Assembly (NCBI RefSeq): GCF_001612685.1 | Contig: NZ_BDAY01000022.1 | Location: 1 to 64,000, forward strand | From: Nocardia altamirensis NBRC 108246 | Lineage (GTDB): Bacteria; Actinomycetota; Actinomycetes; Mycobacteriales; Mycobacteriaceae | Direction of reading: 5' to 3' | DNA: 64,000 bases | Shown: one piece after another, positions 62,762 through 64,000 of the stretch | Layout: each line of letters begins with the position of its first letter | Numbering within the stretch: position 1 is the first letter of the stretch | Program-made: the position numbers and the translations under genes | The notes under the pieces: model-generated | Databases searched by the model: none | What the model was told of the DNA's origin: nothing | The model's input: the letters and a program-made list of their open reading frames with translations, nothing else

Positions 62762-64000
62762 GGTGGCCGAGCTGCTCGACACCGTGCCGACCGAGCTGTG
62801 GATCGGCGGGAAGCAGACGCCGCCCGCGAGCGGACTGGTGTTCCCCGTGGACAATCCGGCGACGGGCGAGGTCCTGATCGAAGTGGCCGACGCCTCGGCC
62901 ATCGACGGCGCCCGCGCACTCGAGGTCGCGGCCGAGACCCAAACGGGGTGGGCCGCGACGCCGGCCCGCTGGCGCGCCGAAATCCTGCGCCGCGCTTGGG
63001 AACTGGTGCTGGCCCGGCGCGACGACTTCGCGCTGCTGATGACGCTGGAGATGGGCAAGCCGCTGCAGGAGAGCTACGGCGAGGTCATCTACGGCGCGGA
63101 ATTCCTGCGCTGGTTCGCCGAAGAAGCGGTGCGCGTGCATGGCCGCTACACGCACTCACCGTCCGGCGGCGGGCGGATCCTCGTCACCAAACAGCCGGTC
63201 GGCCCGACACTGGCGATCACCCCGTGGAACTTCCCGCTCGCCATGGGCACCCGCAAGATCGCGCCCGCCCTGGCGGCGGGCTGCACGATGGTGCTCAAAC
63301 CCGCCGCCGAGACACCGCTCACCATGCTGCTGCTCGGCCAGGTGTTAGCCGACGCCGGACTACCACCCGGCGTGCTGTCGATCCTGCCGACCTCGCAGGC
63401 GGCGGCACTCACCGATCCGCTGTTCGCCGACGACCGGCTGCGCAAGGTGACCTTCACCGGGTCCACCGCCGTCGGCAAACAGCTACTGGCGCAGTCGGCT
63501 TCGCGCGTGCTGCGCACCTCGATGGAACTCGGCGGCAACGCACCGTTCCTCGTGTTCGCCGACGCCGACCTCGATGCGGCGGTCGACGGCGCGATGGCGG
63601 CCAAGATGCGCAACACCGGCGAAGCCTGTACGGCCGCCAACCGTTTCCACGTCGACAACGCGGTGCGCGAGGGGTTCACCGCGGCGTTGACCGACCGGAT
63701 GCGGGCACTGAAGATCGGCGCGGGCCACCTGGACGGCGTCCAGGTGGGCCCGCTGATCAGCGAGAAACAACGCGCAACGGTCGCCGAACTGGTGCACGAC
63801 GCCCTAGCAAAGGGCGCCGTTCTCACCACCGGCGGCGCAAGTGTGCCCGGCGCCGGATACTTTTTCGAGCCGACGGTCCTGACCGACGTCCCCGCCGACG
63901 CCCGCATCCTGCGCGAGGAAGTATTCGGGCCGGTCGCCGCGATCACCGGCTTCGACGGCGAGGAGGCCGGTGTCGCGGCTGCCAACAACACCGAATTCGG
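62754..64000 (+). CDS. Succinate-semialdehyde-type aldehyde dehydrogenase (3' end cut by window)
   Basis: At least 415 residues of a GabD-like NAD(P)+ aldehyde dehydrogenase are present: cofactor region TPWNFPLAMGTRKIAPA, general base Glu in MELGGNAPF, catalytic Cys 34 residues later in NTGEACTAANRF, and EEVFGPVAA. The last ~60 residues lie beyond the window. It overlaps the aminotransferase stop by 8 bases. It should oxidise the semialdehyde produced by the aminotransferase to a dicarboxylic acid, perhaps giving a precursor for CoA activation. Confidence 0.85.
   Translation, partial: MREVAELLDTVPTELWIGGKQTPPASGLVFPVDNPATGEVLIEVADASAIDGARALEVAAETQTGWAATPARWRAEILRRAWELVLARRDDFALLMTLEMGKPLQESYGEVIYGAEFLRWFAEEAVRVHGRYTHSPSGGGRILVTKQPVGPTLAITPWNFPLAMGTRKIAPALAAGCTMVLKPAAETPLTMLLLGQVLADAGLPPGVLSILPTSQAAALTDPLFADDRLRKVTFTGSTAVGKQLLAQSASRVLRTSMELGGNAPFLVFADADLDAAVDGAMAAKMRNTGEACTAANRFHVDNAVREGFTAALTDRMRALKIGAGHLDGVQVGPLISEKQRATVAELVHDALAKGAVLTTGGASVPGAGYFFEPTVLTDVPADARILREEVFGPVAAITGFDGEEAGVAAANNTEF

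Overview
This 64 kb window is high-GC, densely coded actinobacterial chromosome. I place it in Nocardia or a close relative such as Rhodococcus, with moderate confidence. The evidence is the very high GC at third codon positions, frequent GTG starts, many TetR/LuxR/PadR/AfsR-type regulators, a Nur-type nickel switch, a BioQ-type box in front of bioY, and a fatty-acyl-AMP ligase fusion. I see no rRNA, tRNA, CRISPR array, prophage or transposase gene.

Region 1 (1-20 kb) is regulator-rich accessory metabolism. It opens with a non-coding cluster of short tandem and inverted repeats. Then come a LuxR regulator, a berberine-bridge-type flavoenzyme, an AfsR-like STAND regulator, two TetR regulators, a crotonase, an agmatine deiminase operon, a cytochrome P450, and a membrane-anchored ferredoxin-reductase fusion behind a perfect 36-bp palindrome and next to a PadR regulator. 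A deazaflavin-type reductase, an M3 peptidase, a DJ-1/PfpI protein and an OsmC-metY pair follow.

Region 2 (20-43.6 kb) holds a NACHT NTPase with a membrane C-terminus, a secreted cyclophilin, a small secreted Cys/Trp repeat protein, a nickel permease divergent from Nur with a visible Nur box, catalase, and a TetR-controlled metallo-hydrolase/dipeptidase/ketopantoate-reductase-like operon. It also holds a flavin amine oxidase, a secreted metzincin with calcium-binding-type repeats, a PAP2-type membrane protein, and a Tat-exported phospholipase C.

Region 3 (43.6-64 kb) is the most unusual part. A 1410-residue protein joins a fatty-acyl-AMP ligase, a carrier protein, a luciferase-like monooxygenase and an alpha-oxoamine synthase. 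It meets, tail to tail, an aldehyde dehydrogenase whose general-base Glu is Asp. After two tiny coupled ORFs (18 and 22 codons) comes a tightly overlapping operon, bioY - AMP ligase - thiolase - bioM - bioN - AMP ligase, behind a BioQ-like box. A divergent LysR gene with a clear T-N11-A box then faces an operon of ThDP enzyme - 5-aminolevulinate-synthase-like enzyme - MFS exporter - class III aminotransferase - semialdehyde dehydrogenase (cut by the window end). Two BioF-fold enzymes, a BioA-fold aminotransferase and a biotin uptake system within 20 kb suggest chemistry related to biotin or its precursors, or an aminoketone product. That is inference and not shown by the sequence.
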